DNA of 64,000 nt. Source: Argentina anserina (Eukaryota > Streptophyta > Magnoliopsida > Rosales > Rosaceae). Location: assembly GCF_933775445.1 (NCBI RefSeq), contig NC_065873.1, forward strand, positions 9,982,001 to 10,046,000, written 5' to 3'. The notes under the pieces were generated by a model that searched no databases, was not told where the DNA came from, and was given only the letters and a program-made list of their open reading frames with translations. Of the stretch, positions 35,745 through 47,599 are shown in pieces (position 1 is the stretch's first letter; the number at the start of each line of letters is the position of its first letter). Position numbers and translations under genes: made by a program.

Positions 35745-36364
35745 ATGGTGATGAATTTGGAAAATGGTCGTGGACAGGGTCGAGGACGGACGATAGGTCG
35801 CGGCCGAGGTAGGGTTGCAGGCCGAGTCCGCAATGTGGAGAACCTTTACGAGGAGGCTGCTCCACGGGCAGAACAGGTTGACCGTGCTACTGTCGTTAGA
35901 GACGACGATAGTCATGTGTTAAGTTGATCAAGGACTTTAATCGTCTGTCAACGTCTTATTTCATAGAGGCCTGGATCATATGGTAGTGGACCACTGGATC
36001 GAGGACATCATAATCTACTTTGAGATGATTGAGTACCCTGAGAGAGAAGAAGATGATATCGACACTTATTAGTGATAGTTCGGTAGAGGAGATGGTAGGA
36101 TTGACTCCTGCATCTATGAGAAACTCTTTATGTGTCACTTCGCATTTGGAGTGTTTCTCGAATTGGAGACAATGAAAGGCTATCCTATTGTGATTGGGAG
36201 TAGAGAGTTCTCTGCTTATTTGATAGTGATTCCGGACCACACTATGATGTGATCTGAGGAATCGATTAGTTGAGGCCGCAGTACGCGGTGGTTGATTGTT
36301 TTGACATGGTGGGTTCTTTCGTAGACCCAGGGAACCAGAGTTTCGTGTCGCTGACTCGAGTCGG
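35745..36364 (+). pseudogene. Gag and protease remnants of the truncated copy
   Basis: Three blocks corresponding to those in the complete element: the Arg/Gly-rich Gag start (35745-35927), the capsid-region piece (35941-36072) and the broken protease with its linker (36079-36364). Stops, frame changes and the DSG-to-DSC change are shared, so decay happened before the two copies separated. Only the first part of the protease-RT linker follows before satellite resumes; RT and integrase are absent. Confidence 0.7.
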
Positions 36365-36444
36365 ATAATGCCATGAGAGCTTGAGTCATAACATATGTTG
36401 TGTATGTGGATATGAAGTAGCTATCACAGACATAGTTGTGATGT

Positions 36445-36451
36445 CTGAGTA
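36445..36451 (+). other. Microhomology junction, retroelement to satellite
   Basis: CTGAGTA is shared by the element interior (GTCTGAGTAAAG at 26011-26022) and the satellite D-A boundary (AACTGAGTATCTTT). The truncated copy matches the element up to 36451 and satellite from 36445 onward, so the exact breakpoint falls inside these seven bases. This fits microhomology-mediated joining or template switching. Confidence 0.88.
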
Positions 36452-38176
36452 TCTTTACATCGTTTGCGTATCTTTACTATTCCAATTGTGTATCTTTTCA
36501 TTTCTCGTATCTTTACTATTCCAATTGTGTATCTTTTCATTTCTCGTTTGAGTATCTTTCTGTAAGGCTTTCTGATGCGAGTTTCTATTGATTTTGAGAG
36601 TTTTGCAAGTGTGGGAGTGTGTTTCTTTCAAACTGAGTATCTTTACATCGTTTGCGTATCTTTACTATTCCAATTGTGTATCTTTTCATTTCTCGTTTGA
36701 GTATCTTTCTGTAAGGCTTTCTGATGCGAGTTTCTATTGAATTTGAGAGTTTTGCAAGTGTGGGAGTGTGTTTCTTTCAAACTGAGTATCTTTACATCGT
36801 TTGCGTATCTTTACTATTCCAATTGTGTATCTTTACATCGTTTGAGTATCTTTCTGTAAGGCTTTGTAATGCGAGTTTCTATTGAATTTGAGAGTTTTGC
36901 AAGTGTGGGAGTGTGTTTCTTTCAAACTGAGTATCTTTACATCGTTTGCGTATCTTTACTATTCCAATTGTGTATCTTTTCATTTCTCGTATCTTTACTA
37001 TTCCAATTGTGTATCTTTTCATTTCTCGTTTGAGTATCTTTCTGTAAGGCTTTCTGATGCGAGTTTCTATTGAATTTGAGAGTTTTGCAAGTGTGGGAGT
37101 GTGTTTCTTTCAAACTGAGTATCTTTACATCGTTTGTGTATCTTTACTATTCCAATTGTGTATCTTTACTATTCCAATTGTGTATCTTTTCATTTCTCGT
37201 TTGAGTATCTTTATGTAAGGCTTCTGATGCGAGTTTCTATTGTATTTAAGAGTTTTGCAAGTGTGGGAGTGTGTTTCTTTCAAACTGAGTATCTTTACAT
37301 CGTTTGCGTATCTTTACTATTCCAATTGTGTATCTTTTCATTTCTCGTTTGAGTATCTTTCTGTAAGGCTTTCTGATGCGAGTTTCTATTGAATTTGAGA
37401 GTTTTGCAAGTGTGGGAGTGTGTTTCTTTCAAACTGAGTATCTTTACATAGTTTGCGTATCTTTACTATTCCAATTGTGTATCTTTACATCGTTTGCGTA
37501 TCTTTACTTTTCCAATTGTGTATCTTTACATCGTTTGCGTATCTTTACTATTCCAATTGTGTATCTTTACATCGTTTGCGTATCTTTACTATTCCAATTG
37601 TGTATTTTTTCATTTCCCGTTTGAGTATCTTTCTGTAAGGCTTTGTGATGCGAGTTTCTATTGAATTTGAGAGTTTTGCAAGTGTGGGAGTGTGTTTCTT
37701 TCAAACTGAGTATCTTTACATCGTTTGCGTATCTTTACTATTCCAATTGTGTATCTTTTCATTTCTCGTATCTTTACTATTCCAATTGTGTATCTTTTCA
37801 TTTCTCGTTTGAGTATCTTTCTGTAAGGCTTTCTGATGCGAGTTTCTATTGATTTTGAGAGTTTTGCAAGTGTGGGAGTGTGTTTCTTTCAAACTGAGTA
37901 TCTTTACATCGTTTGCGTATCTTTACTATTCCAATTGTGTATCTTTACATCGTTTGCGTATCTTTACTATTCCAATTGTGTATCTTTTCATTTCTCGTTT
38001 GAGTACCTTTCTGTAAGGCTTATGATGCGAGTTTCTATTGTATTTGAGAGTTTTGCAAGTGTGGGAGTGTGTTTCTTTCAAACTGAGTATCTTTACATCG
38101 TTTGCGTATCTTTACTATTCCAATTGTGTATCTTTACATCGTTTGCGTATCTTTAATATTCCAGTTGTGTATCTTT
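36446..38176 (+). repeat. Copy of left-array segment 19220-20950
   Basis: Satellite units at 36882, 37134, 37376, 37661 and 37836 correspond one to one with units 17226 bp to the left. Few base changes are seen, for example GTTTGTGTATC near 37135. The duplicated stretch starts at the retroelement breakpoint, which ties the truncation and the satellite duplication to one event or a linked series. Confidence 0.78.
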
Positions 38177-40137
38177 TCATTTCTCGTTTGAGTATCTTTC
38201 TGTATGGCTTCTGATGCGAGTTTGTATTGTATTTAAGAGTTTTGCAAGTGTGGGAGTGTGTTTCTTTCAAACTGAGTATCTTTACATCGTTTGCGTATCT
38301 TTACTATTCCAATTGTGTATCTTTTCATTTCTCGTTTGAGTATCTTTCTGTAAGGCTTCTGATGCGAGTTTCTATTGTATTTGAGAGTTTTGCAAGTGTG
38401 GTAGTGTGTTTCTTTCAAACTGAGTATCTTTACATCGTTTGCGTATCTTTACTATTCCAATTGTGTATCTTTACATCGTTTGCGTATCTTTACTTTTCCA
38501 ATTGTGTATCTTTACATCGTTTGCGTATCTTTACTATTCCAATTGTGTATCTTTACATCGTTTGCGTATCTTTACTATTCCAATTGTGTATTTTTTCATT
38601 TCCCGTTTGAGTATCTTTCTGTAAGGCTTTGTGATGCGAGTTTCTATTGAATTTGAGTGTTTTGCAAGTGTGGGAGTGTGTTTCTTTCAAACTGAGTATC
38701 TTTACATCGTTTGCGTATCTTTACTATTCCAATTGTGTATCTTTTCATTTCTCGTATCTTTACTATTCCAATTGTGTATCTTTTCATTTCTCGTTTGAGT
38801 ATCTTTCTGTAAGGCTTTCTGATGCGAGTTTCTATTGATTTTGAGAGTTTTGCAAGTGTGGGAGTGTGTTTCTTTCAAACTGAGTATCTTTACATCGTTT
38901 GCGTATCTTTACTATTCCAATTGTGTATCTTTACATCGTTTGCGTATCTTTACTATTCCAATTGTGTATCTTTTCATTTCTCGTTTGAGTACCTTTCTGT
39001 AAGGCTTATGATGCGAGTTTCTATTGTATTTGAGAGTTTTGCAAGTGTGGGAGTGTGTTTCTTTCAAACTGAGTATCTTTACATCGTTTGCGTATCTTTA
39101 CTATTCCAATTGTGTATCTTTACATCGTTTGCGTATCTTTAATATTCCAGTTGTGTATCTTTTCATTTCTCGTTTGAGTATCTTTCTGTATGGCTTCTGA
39201 TGCGAGTTTGTATTGTATTTAAGAGTTTTGCAAGTGTGGGAGTGTGTTTCTTTCAAACTGAGTATCTTTACATCGTTTGCGTATCTTTACTATTCCAATT
39301 GTGTATCTTTTCATTTCTCGTTTGAGTATCTTTCTGTAAGGCTTCTGATGCGAGTTTCTATTGTATTTGAGAGTTTTGCAAGTGTGGGAGTGTGTTTCTT
39401 TCAAACTGAGTATCTTTACATCGTTTGCGTATCTTTACTATTCCAATTGTGTATCTTTACATCGTTTGCGTATCTTTACTTTTCCAATTGTGTATCTTTA
39501 CATCGTTTGCGTATCTTTACTATTCCAATTGTGTATTTTTTCATTTCTCGTTTGAGTATCTTTCTGTAAGGCTTTGTGATGCGAGTTTCTATTGAATTTG
39601 AGAGTTTTGCAAGTGTGGGAGTGTGTTTCTTTCAAACTGAGTATCTTTACATCGTTTGCGTATCTTTACTATTCCAATTGTGTATGTTTTCATTTCTCGT
39701 TTGAGTATCTTTCTGTAAGGCTTTCTGATGCGAGTTTCTATTGAATTTGAGAGTTTTGCAAGTGTGGGAGTGTGTTTCTTTCAAACTGAGTATCTTTACA
39801 TCGTTTGCGTATCTTTACTATTCCAATTGTGTATCTTTACATCGTTTGAGTATCTTTCTGTAAGGCTTTGTAATGCGAGTTTCTATTGAATTTGAGAGTT
39901 TTGCAAGTGTGGGAGTGTGTTTCTTTCAAACTGAGTATCTTTACATCGTTTGCGTATCTTTACTATTCCAATTGTGTATCTTTTCATTTCTCGTATCTTT
40001 ACTATTCCAATTGTGTATCTTTTCATTTCTCGTTTGAGTATCTTTCTGTAAGGCTTTCTGATGCGAGTTTCTATTGAATTTGAGAGTTTTGCAAGTGTGG
40101 GAGTGTGTTTCTTTCAAACTGAGTATCTTTACATCGT

Positions 40138-43100
40138 TTGCGTATCTTTACTATTCCAATTGTGTATCTTTACTATTCCAATTGTGTATATTTTCATTTC
40201 TCGTTTGAGTATCTTTATGTAAGGCTTCTGATGCGAGTTTCTATTGTATTTAAGAGTTTTGCAAGTGTGGGAGTGTGTTTCTTTCAAACTGAGTATCTTT
40301 ACATCGTTTGCGTATCTTTACTATTCCAATTGTGTATCTTTTCATTTCTCGTTTGAGTATCTTTCTGTAAGGCTTTCTGATGCGAGTTTCTATTGAATTT
40401 GAGAGTTTTGCAAGTGTGGGAGTGTGTTTCTTTCAAACTGAGTATCTTTACATAGTTTGCGTATCTTTACTATTCCAATTGTGTATCTTTACATCGTTTG
40501 CGTATCTTTACTTTTCCAATTGTGTATCTTTACATCGTTTGCGTATCTTTACTATTCCAATTGTGTATTTTTTCATTTCTCGTTTGAGTATCTTTCTGTA
40601 AGGCTTTGTGATGCGAGTTTCTATTGAATTTGAGAGTTTTGCAAGTGTGGGAGTGTGTTTCTTTCAAACTGAGTATCTTTACATCGTTTGCGTATCTTTA
40701 CTATTCCAATTGTGTATCTTTACATCGTTTGCGTATCTTTACTTTTCCAATTGTGTATCTTTACATCGTTTGCGTATCTTTACTATTCCAATTGTGTATT
40801 TTTTCATTTCTCGTTTGAGTATCTTTCTGTAAGGCTTTGTGATGCGAGTTTCTATTGAATTTGAGAGTTTTGCAAGTGTGGGAGTGTGTTTCTTTCAAAC
40901 TGAGTATCTTTACATCGTTTGCGTATCTTTACTATTCCAATTGTGTATCTTTTCATTTCTCGTTTGAGTATCTTTCTGTAAGGCTTTCTGATGCGAGTTT
41001 CTATTGAATTTGAGAGTTTTGCAAGTGTGGGAGTGTGTTTCTTTCAAACTGAGTATCTTTACATCGTTTGCGTATCTTTACTATTCCAATTGTGTATCTT
41101 TACATCGTTTGAGTATCTTTCTGTAAGGCTTTGTAATGCGAGTTTCTATTGAATTTGAGAGTTTTGCAAGTGTGGGAGTGTGTTTCTTTCAAACTGAGTA
41201 TCTTTACATCGTTTGCGTATCTTTACTATTCCAATTGTGTATCTTTACTATTCCAATTGTGTATCTTTTCATTTCTCGTTTGAGTATCTTTATGTAAGGC
41301 TTCTGATGCGAGTTTCTATTGTATTTAAGAGTTTTGCAAGTGTGGGAGTGTGTTTCTTTCAAACTGAGTATCTTTACATCGTTTGCGTATCTTTACTATT
41401 CCAATTGTGTATCTTTTCATTTCTCGTTTGAGTATCTTTCTGTAAGGCTTTCTGATGCGAGTTTCTATTGAATTTGAGAGTTTTGCAAGTGTGGGAGTGT
41501 GTTTCTTTCAAACTGAGTATCTTTACATAGTTTGCGTATCTTTACTATTCCAATTGTGTATCTTTACATCGTTTGCGTATCTTTACTTTTCCAATTGTGT
41601 ATCTTTACATCGTTTGCGTATCTTTACTATTCCAATTGTGTATTTTTTCATTTCTCGTTTGAGTATCTTTCTGTAAGGCTTTGTGATGCGAGTTTCTATT
41701 GAATTTGAGAGTTTTGCAAGTGTGGGAGTGTGTTTCTTTCAAACTGAGTATCTTTACATCGTTTGCGTATCTTTACTATTCCAATTGTGTATCTTTACAT
41801 CGTTTGCGTATCTTTACTTTTCCAATTGTGTATCTTTACATCGTTTGCGTATCTTTACTATTCCAATTGTGTATTTTTTCATTTCTCGTTTGAGTATCTT
41901 TCTGTAAGGCTTTGTGATGCGAGTTTCTATTGAATTTGAGAGTTTTGCAAGTGTGGGAGTGTGTTTCTTTCAAACTGAGTATCTTTACATCGTTTGCGTA
42001 TCTTTACTATTCCAATTGTGTATCTTTTCATTTCTCGTTTGAGTATCTTTCTGTAAGGCTTTCTGATGCGAGTTTCTATTGAATTTGAGAGTTTTGCAAG
42101 TGTGGGAGTGTGTTTCTTTCAAACTGAGTATCTTTACATCGTTTGCGTATCTTTACTATTCCAATTGTGTATCTTTACATCGTTTGAGTATCTTTCTGTA
42201 AGGCTTTGTAATGCGAGTTTCTATTGAATTTGAGAGTTTTGCAAGTGTGGGAGTGTGTTTCTTTCAAACTGAGTATCTTTACATCGTTTGCGTATCTTTA
42301 CTATTCCAATTGTGTATCTTTACTATTCCAATTGTGTATCTTTTCATTTCTCGTTTGAGTATCTTTATGTAAGGCTTCTGATGCGAGTTTCTATTGTATT
42401 TAAGAGTTTTGCAAGTGTGGGAGTGTGTTTCTTTCAAACTGAGTATCTTTACATCGTTTGCGTATCTTTACTATTCCAATTGTGTATCTTTTCATTTCTC
42501 GTTTGAGTATCTTTCTGTAAGGCTTTCTGATGCGAGTTTCTATTGAATTTGAGAGTTTTGCAAGTGTGGGAGTGTGTTTCTTTCAAACTGAGTATCTTTA
42601 CATAGTTTGCGTATCTTTACTATTCCAATTGTGTATCTTTACATCGTTTGCGTATCTTTACTTTTCCAATTGTGTATCTTTACATCGTTTGCGTATCTTT
42701 ACTATTCCAATTGTGTATCTTTACATCGTTTGCGTATCTTTACTATTCCAATTGTGTATTTTTTCATTTCTCGTTTGAGTATCTTTCTGTAAGGCTTTGT
42801 GATGCGAGTTTCTATTGAATTTGAGAGTTTTGCAAGTGTGGGAGTGTGTTTCTTTCAAACTGAGTATCTTTACTATTCCAATTGTGTATTTTTTCATTTC
42901 TCGTTTGAGTATCTTTCTGTAAGGCTTTCTGATGCGAGTTTCTATTGAATTTGAGAGTTTTGCAAGTGTGGGAGTGTGTTTCTTTCAAACTGAGTATCTT
43001 TACATCGTTTGCGTATCTTTACTATTCCAATTGTGTATCTTTTCATTTCTCGTATCTTTACTATTCCAATTGTGTATCTTTTCATTTCTCGTTTGAGTAT

Positions 43101-45400
43101 CTTTCTGTAAGGCTTTCTGATGCGAGTTTCTATTGAATTTGAGAGTTTTGCAAGTGTGGGAGTGTGTTTCTTTCAAACTGAGTATCTTTACATCGTTTGC
43201 GTATCTTTACTATTCCAATTGTGTATCTTTACTATTCCAATTGTGTATCTTTTCATTTCTCGTTTGAGTATCTTTATGTAAGGCTTCTGATGCGAGTTTC
43301 TATTGTATTTAAGAGTTTTGCAAGTGTGGGAGTGTGTTTCTTTCAAACTGAGTATCTTTACATCGTTTGCGTATCTTTACTATTCCAATTGTGTATCTTT
43401 TCATTTCTCGTTTGAGTATCTTTCTGTAAGGCTTTCTGATGCGAGTTTCTATTGAATTTGAGAGTTTTGCAAGTGTGGGAGTGTGTTTCTTTCAAACTGA
43501 GTATCTTTACATAGTTTGCGTATCTTTACTATTCCAATTGTGTATCTTTACATCGTTTGCGTATCTTTACTTTTCCAATTGTGTATCTTTACATCGTTTG
43601 CGTATCTTTACTATTCCAATTGTGTATTTTTTCATTTCTCGTTTGAGTATCTTTCTGTAAGGCTTTGTGATGCGAGTTTCTATTGAATTTGAGAGTTTTG
43701 CAAGTGTGGGAGTGTGTTTCTTTCAAACTGAGTATCTTTACATCGTTTGCGTATCTTTACTATTCCAATTGTGTATCTTTACATCGTTTGCGTATCTTTA
43801 CTTTTCCAATTGTGTATCTTTACATCGTTTGCGTATCTTTACTATTCCAATTGTGTATTTTTTCATTTCTCGTTTGTGTATCTTTCTGTAAGGCTTTGTG
43901 ATGCGAGTTTCTATTGAATTTGAGAGTTTTGCAAGTGTGGGAGTGTGTTTCTTTCAAACTGAGTATCTTTACATCGTTTGCGTATCTTTACTATTCCAAT
44001 TGTGTATCTTTTCATTTCTCGTTTGAGTATCTTTCTGTAAGGCTTTCTGATGCGAGTTTCTATTGAATTTGAGAGTTTTGCAAGTGTGGGAGTGTGTTTC
44101 TTTCAAACTGAGTATCTTTACATCGTTTGCGTATCTTTACTATTCCAATTGTGTATCTTTACATCGTTTGAGTATCTTTCTGTAAGGCTTTCTGATGCGA
44201 GTTTCTATTGAATTTGAGAGTTTTGCAAGTGTGGGAGTGTGTTTCTTTCAAACTGAGTATCTTTACATCGTTTGCGTATCTTTACTATTCCAATTGTGTA
44301 TCTTTACTATTCCAATTGTGTATCTTTTCATTTCTCGTTTGAGTATCTTTATGTAAGGCTTCTGATGCGAGTTTCTATTGTATTTAAGAGTTTTGCAAGT
44401 GTGGGAGTGTGTTTCTTTCAAACTGAGTATCTTTACATCGTTTGCGTATCTTTACTATTCCAATTGTGTATCTTTTCATTTCTCGTTTGAGTATCTTTCT
44501 GTAAGGCTTTCTGATGCGAGTTTCTATTGAATTTGAGAGTTTTGCAAGTGTGGGAGTGTGTTTCTTTCAAACTGAGTATCTTTACATAGTTTGCGTATCT
44601 TTACTATTCCAATTGTGTATCTTTACATCGTTTGCGTATCTTTACTTTTCCAATTGTGTATCTTTACATCGTTTGCGTATCTTTACTATTCCAATTGTGT
44701 ATCTTTACATCGTTTGCGTATCTTTACTATTCCAATTGTGTATTTTTTCATTTCTCGTTTGAGTATCTTTCTGTAAGGCTTTGTGATGCGAGTTTCTATT
44801 GAATTTGAGAGTTTTGCAAGTGTGGGAGTGTGTTTCTTTCAAACTGAGTATCTTTACTATTCCAATTGTGTATCTTTTCATTTCTCGTTTGAGTATCTTT
44901 CTGTAAGGCTTTCTGATGCGAGTTTCTATTGAATTTGAGAGTTTTGCAAGTGTGGGAGTGTGTTTCTTTCAAACTGAGTATCTTTACATCGTTTGCGTAT
45001 CTTTACTATTCCAATTGTGTATCTTTTCATTTCTCGTATCTTTACTATTCCAATTGTGTATCTTTTCATTTCTCGTTTGAGTATCTTTCTGTAAGGCTTT
45101 CTGATGCGAGTTTCTATTGAATTTGAGAGTTTTGCAAGTGTGGGAGTGTGTTTCTTTCAAACTGAGTATCTTTACATCGTTTGCGTATCTTTACTATTCC
45201 AATTGTGTATCTTTACTATTCCAATTGTGTATCTTTTCATTTCTCGTTTGAGTATCTTTATGTAAGGCTTCTGATGCGAGTTTCTATTGTATTTAAGAGT
45301 TTTGCAAGTGTGGGAGTGTGTTTCTTTCAAACTGAGTATCTTTACATCGTTTGCGTATCTTTACTATTCCAATTGTGTATCTTTTCATTTCTCGTTTGAG
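40138..45400 (+). repeat. Alternating 1075/909-bp higher-order repeat (1984-bp period)
   Basis: Units carrying an extra B module and the TCTTTATGTAAGG variant start at 40138, 41213, 42288, 43197, 44272 and 45181, so the spacings are 1075, 1075, 909, 1075 and 909 bp. The 1984-bp compound period repeats from 42288 to 44272 and from 43197 to 45181. Copies are nearly identical, which indicates recent amplification. Confidence 0.83.
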
Positions 45401-47599
45401 TATCTTTCTGTAAGGCTTTCTGATGCGAGTTTCTATTGAATTTGAGAGTTTTGCAAGTGTGGGAGTGTGTTTCTTTCAAACTGAGTATCTTTACATAGTT
45501 TGCGTATCTTTACTATTCCAATTGTGTATCTTTACATCGTTTGCGTATCTTTACTTTTCCAATTGTGTATCTTTACATCGTTTGCGTATCTTTACTATTC
45601 CAATTGTGTATCTTTACATCGTTTGCGTATCTTTACTATTCCAATTGTGTATTTTTTCATTTCTCGTTTGAGTATCTTTCTGTAAGGCTTTGTAATGCGA
45701 GTTTCTATTGAATTTGAGAGTTTTGCAAGTGTGGGAGTGTGTTTCTTTCAAACTGAGTATCTTTACATCGTTTGCGTATCTTTACTATTCCAATTGTGTA
45801 TCTTTTCATTTCTCGTTTGAGTATCTTTCTGTAAGGCTTTCTGATGCGAGTTTCTATTGAATTTGAGAGTTTTGCAAGTGTGGGAGTGTGTTTCTTTCAA
45901 ACTGAGTATCTTTACATCGTTTGCGTATCTTTACTATTCCAATTGTGTATCTTTACATCGTTTGCGTATCTTTACTATTCCAATTGTGTATCTTTTCATT
46001 TCTCGTTTGAATATCTTTCTGTAAGGCTTTCTGATGCGAGTTTTTATTGAATTTGAGAGTTTTGCAAGTGTGGGAGTGTGTTTCTTTCAAATTTAGTATC
46101 TTTACATCGTTTGCGTATCTTTACTATTCCAATTGTGTATTTTTTCATTTCTCGTTTGAGTATCTTTCTGTAAGGCTTCTGATGCGAGTTTCTATTGTAT
46201 TTGAGAGTTTTGCAAGTGTGGGAGTGTGTTTCTTTCAAACTGAGTATCTTTACATCGTTTGCGTATCTTTACTATTCCAATTGTGTATCTTTACATCGTT
46301 TGCGTATCTTTACTATTCCAATTGTGTATCTTTTCATTTCTCGTTTGAATATCTTTCTGTAAGGCTTTCTGATGCGAGTTTTTATTGAATTTGAGAGTTT
46401 TGCAAGTGTGGGAGGGTGTTTCTTTCAAACTGAGTATCTTTACATCGTTTGCGTATCTTTACTATTCCAATTGTGTATCTTTTCATTTCTCGTTTGAGTA
46501 TCTTTCTGTAAGGCTTCTGATGCGAGTTTCTATTGTATTTGAGAGTTTTGCAAGTGTGGGAGTGTGTTTCTTTCAAACTGAGTATCTTTACATCGTTTGC
46601 GTATCTTTACTATTCCAATTGTGTATCTTTACATCGTTTGCGTATCTTTACTTTTCCAATTGTGTATCTTTACATCGTTTGCGTATCTTTACTATTCCAA
46701 TTGTGTATTTTTTCATTTCTCGTTTGAGTATCTTTCTGTAAGGCTTTGTGATGCGAGTTTCTATTGAATTTGAGAGTTTTGCAAGTGTGGGAGTGTGTTT
46801 CTTTCAAACTGAGTATCTTTACATCGTTTGCGTATCTTTACTATTCCAATTGTGTATCTTTTCATTTCTCGTTTGAGTATCTTTCTGTAAGGCTTTCTGA
46901 TGCGAGTTTCTATTGAATTTGAGAGTTTTGCAAGTGTGGGAGTGTGTTTCTTTCAAACTGAGTATCTTTACATCGTTTGCGTATCTTTACTATTCCAATT
47001 GTGTATCTTTACATCGTTTGAGTATCTTTCTGTAAGGCTTTGTAATGCGAGTTTCTATTGAATTTGAGAGTTTTGCAAGTGTGGGAGTGTGTTTCTTTCA
47101 AACTGAGTATCTTTACATCGTTTGCGTATCTTTACTATTCCAATTGTGTATCTTTACTATTCCAATTGTGTATCTTTTCATTTCTCGTTTGAGTATCTTT
47201 ATGTAAGGCTTCTGATGCGAGTTTCTATTGTATTTAAGAGTTTTGCAAGTGTGGGAGTGTGTTTCTTTCAAACTGAGTATCTTTACATCGTTTGCGTATC
47301 TTTACTATTCCAATTGTGTATCTTTTCATTTCTCGTTTGAGTATCTTTCTGTAAGGCTTTCTGATGCGAGTTTCTATTGAATTTGAGAGTTTTGCAAGTG
47401 TGGGAGTGTGTTTCTTTCAAACTGAGTATCTTTACATCGTTTGCGTATCTTTACTATTCCAATTGTGTATCTTTACATCGTTTGCGTATCTTTACTTTTC
47501 CAATTGTGTATCTTTACATCGTTTGCGTATCTTTACTATTCCAATTGTGTATCTTTACATCGTTTGCGTATCTTTACTATTCCAATTGTGTATTTTTTC

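Larger units (their letters stand above)
32362..36451 (+). mobile_element. 3'-truncated second copy of the retrotransposon
   Basis: 4090 bp collinear with 21930-26019 at an offset of 10432 bp: a full LTR plus the first 985 bp of the interior, ending in the protease-RT linker. It begins at the identical satellite base as the first element (ATTGA/TGTAATAACC), with 267 identical bases upstream. It has no 3' LTR and no 3' target-site duplication. The right end runs into satellite at a shared CTGAGTA. The same stops and frameshifts are present where compared. It is more likely a recombination or duplication product than a separate integration. Confidence 0.9.

Noticed and set aside
32362..36451. 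Independent second insertion of the same family
   Set aside because: The same base, same orientation, identical 267-bp upstream unit and a microhomology right end favour duplication. Strict target-site preference is not fully excluded.
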